DNA of 64,000 bases from Macrocybe gigantea (lineage: Eukaryota; Basidiomycota; Agaricomycetes; Agaricales; Callistosporiaceae): the NCBI GenBank assembly GCA_011319805.1, contig SJRY01000228.1:62001-126000 (forward strand). Reading direction: 5' to 3'. A model generated the notes under the pieces. That model made no database searches, had not been told where the DNA came from, and saw only the letters and a list, made by a program, of their open reading frames with translations. A program made the position numbers and the translations under genes. Below are positions 61,442 through 64,000 of the stretch, in pieces. Positions within the stretch are counted from its first letter, which is position 1, and the number at the start of each line of letters is the position of its first letter.

Positions 61442-62411
61442 TGTTCAATCAGTGCCGCACGGTCGTCAGAATGAACAGAGTGCAATATCAAACTGCCCGA
61501 ATTTGCCTAGAATGCGACGAATATTGCGCTAGATGCTGTATTACTACACCAGCTGATCAAGCTTTGGAGAAGGCCAGAGGTTGTCTAATGTCGTAATTCA
61601 CAGCTGTCAAAATGTTCGACAAGGCTATTGCGACACACCTTTTATCTCTCTCTCTCTGTCAAATCCAAGTCTGCCAGCCGAGAGGCCACGTATGTCGATG
61701 GTGGGGCGCTGTGAGTCGTGTCGGCGACTCCGGCGAAGCATCAGTGATACATGTCTCGGCACGAATGGCTGCGCAATGATGCCTCCGCACATGATACCGC
61801 TAGGGCGGACAACGTCACTCCTCGGATCACTCGGCCACCTGAAGCGCTCAGGAACGAAAGGTATAGGAGCGCAAAATCCAAATTGAGTAAATACAGTGCG
61901 GGGCGACGTATGTAGCACGGACGATGCGTTGTAGTCTACTTATGGTGCGCGTCACTAGAGGCCACCAATTGTGACAGGCGCCAAATCGGCCGAAAATTTT
62001 TTTTGGTCATGTCACATTTTGGAGGATATATATCAAGTTAGAAGTCGCATCACGACTCATTAATGAGAATAATATATTTTCCATCATGATGCCAGTAGAG
62101 TAGAGGAGCCGAAAATTTTCAACATGTCCACCTCCTCTGATCTATGGGTCGCAGAACACGAAAATATCTCAAAGAAGCTGCTGCTCGTGCGACCCAGGCT
62201 GCGACCGCAAAAAAAATCCCGTCTTCCAACCGAATCTATTGCCCCCGATCCGCTTCTGAACACTGCGATTACACATTTGAAACCCTCAAAGAAAATCTGC
62301 CCAAGGCACAGGCATCTGTCAAATTGGAAACTATACGGAGGTAGGATCGTCGAATCTTTCAGTAGATGAGTGCATATCGCGAGGGTTTGAGCACTGATGA
62401 TAGCCAGAAAG
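61442..62411. other. Intergenic spacer
   Basis: P450 promoter region. A small basic frame on the plus strand (62144-62344, starting MGRRTRKYLKEAAARATQAA) may be a short gene or relic; it is not recognised. An AT-rich patch lies at ~61990-62090. No other signal. Confidence 0.4.
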
Positions 62412-64000
62412 CTAGTATAGGCATGCGTATAGGTTGGTGCAGACGATGGGAATCCAAGATAGGGCCATCAAGAGAGGGAATAACCATAAGAAAGGAAAAT
62501 AGCAACGAAATACCTTAATCCAACCTAACAAAGGCGACAACAAGGATAGCATCCTAGTTGTCGTTCTCGGTATCGTCTTCCGTGGGCGAATCGCTATGCC
62601 CCTCCTGCTGGACTGCGGGGTTCTACGTCTCTCGGCCCTCTGTCTCGCTTCCTCGGCCGTCAAGGGATACCTCCGCAGACACTTTAAAACAAAGGTGCAT
62701 GGCAACACTTCGCCACATTGATTTTTGATCACCCTCTCGTCATACGTAAGCCCGCCAAACATTGTATCTTTGCACAGATAATCCAGGCGCTTCGTTCCCC
62801 GGCCAAGCCGCCCCCGGGCACATCGAGCGCCCGCGAGCGGTTATAGACGTACGTGTCCGACACCTCGCGCTGCTTTCGCGAGGAGGGGCGTTGAAATCAT
62901 TGCCGCTCGCGGCTGTATAGAAGTGATCGCTGAGGCCATCGATAACCTCGCCACAAAGCACCCCAACAGATAGGCTTTTGCGTGGATCTCTATGACCCAC
63001 GGAAACGTCTCCGACACGATTCGCAGAGACGTTACGCGGGGAAGGTAGCCGGTGCGTTTCGTCCTGCAGACCAGGAGACGTCGTCGGGTCTGTGGAGCGC
63101 CGACAGTTGCTAGGAGGGAATACCATATTCCACTCCAGATGGACCTTTTCGCCGCCGTCTGCGGGGGCGGGTCGAGCAGCGGATTCAGTCTCAGCTCAGC
63201 ACCAACGACATGGACGAGGAACGGTTCAAGAACGGGCCCATCTGCGATGAATGAAGTCTCAATTCCAGCTTGATAACCAAGCAGACAAGGAAAAAAGGAA
63301 AAACGGCACACATACAATGTTTCCCTGACATGAAGGGGTCGACGCGGTCGCCGATGTATGCTTTAGCATGCACGCCTTTGTTCGAAGCGACGAGATGTTC
63401 CGGTAGTGCAGGGCTCGGCTGGCGCGGCTGTGGCGGGGGCATGCCCATCATCATATTGTGCTGTGCCGCCCACGTCGGCGGGCAGCGGCGTCTGCATGCT
63501 CCAATCCGCAGCGGGAAACATGCCAGGGGTCATGCCAGGGGTGAAGGAACCACCCCAACCGGGTGGTGGTCCACCTCCGGAGTAAACGGGGCCGCTTGAG
63601 GCGGATAAGGAAAGGGCGGATATGATGGCGGACCCGGGCGCGCCCCACGATGGGGTGGACCGCCTACAGGAGCAGACATGGGCGCAGTCCATGCCGGGGG
63701 GTGCAGCGTCGCAGGCATAGGTCCCATGGGGAAGGCTGCCCGCCCTGAGGGTAACCCGCATAGTCAACGGACATGCCGTTGTGCGATGTACCAGGTGGGG
63801 GTGGTATGACGGGGGGTGCCGCGGGATACGTTCCCGGCATTGGACCAGCGCGCATCGAGGGCGTCGCGTTGGGGATGAAGGGAGGAACGTTATAAGGTGT
63901 GCCGGGGAAGATGGGATACCCAGTAGGCGGTGTTTGCCTCGGGGTGTACGTCCATGGTGAGTGCGGGGGACCGATGGTGGCGGAGGGCCTCCAGACATAG
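62412..64000 (-). CDS. DUF6699 protein, 5' end beyond the window
   Basis: The N-terminal part is Pro/Gly/Met-rich and disordered (GMPPPQPRQPSP, TPGMTPGMFPAADW). The DUF6699 domain follows: GPVLEPFLVHVVGAELRLNPLL, WNMVFPPSNCRRSTDP, RVTSLRIVSETFPWVIEI, SVGVLCGEVIDGLSDHF, YNRSRALDVPGG, RLDYLCKDTMFGGLTYDERVI and VLKCLRRYPLTAEEARQRAE. These pieces lie in three frames and join only if one base is restored at each of several homopolymers (63038-63041, 62976-62979, 62885-62888, 62811-62815). A further restored base near 62614 gives an acidic end (SPTEDDTENDN) stopping at 62554. As written the last frame runs to 62412. The function is unknown. Confidence 0.7.

Overview
The window looks like nuclear DNA of a mushroom-forming basidiomycete (Agaricomycetes). 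Nearly every gene is cut by short introns of about 50 nt with GTRNGT donors and YAG acceptors. Several families are typical of that group: DUF6699 proteins, a NACHT NOD-like protein, an S10 carboxypeptidase, and a MATA-type HMG factor. No virus, plasmid, rRNA, tRNA or CRISPR signal was seen. The species was not identified.

Layout. 0-6.2 kb: fragment of an unrecognised gene, a glyoxalase-like protein (-), a secreted serine carboxypeptidase (+), an HMG-box factor (-). 6.2-10.4 kb: a 4 kb stretch with no convincing gene. 10.4-19 kb: a single-pass membrane protein (+), a PP2C phosphatase (-), a probable decayed mobile element with unusual palindromes, and a large cysteine-rich receptor-like membrane protein (-). 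19.7-22.1 kb: a Zn2Cys6 regulator (-). 23.4-42.5 kb: four paralogues of the DUF4140/DUF4139 family. Among them lie a PL8 polysaccharide lyase, adenylate kinase, OST48/WBP1, a WD40 protein and a small gene split by a T-run. 42.7-51.4 kb: a multi-pass membrane protein (-), a SAM methyltransferase (+), REV1 (-) and a 112-aa protein (-). 52.4-64 kb: a DUF6699 gene, a NACHT protein (-), a membrane-anchored histidine phosphatase (+), a cytochrome P450 (-) and a second DUF6699 gene running off the right end.

Functional picture. Most genes are unrelated neighbours: degradation (carboxypeptidase, PL8 lyase, phosphatase), housekeeping (adenylate kinase, OST48, REV1) and regulation (HMG, Zn2Cys6, PP2C, NLR). 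The one obvious local expansion is the four-copy DUF4139 family, which keeps the same exon structure and sits next to a divergently transcribed Zn2Cys6 gene.

Reading caution. At least 25 places show a gene changing frame by one base (rarely two) at a short homopolymer while both flanking frames stay well conserved. This includes OST48/WBP1, a gene that is normally essential. Most are losses (GG to G, CC to C, four A for five). I read them mainly as consensus errors of the assembly, not as pseudogenes. PL8, adenylate kinase, the fourth DUF4139 copy and the Zn2Cys6 gene read through cleanly. Homology calls rest on recognising motifs by eye; no search was run.
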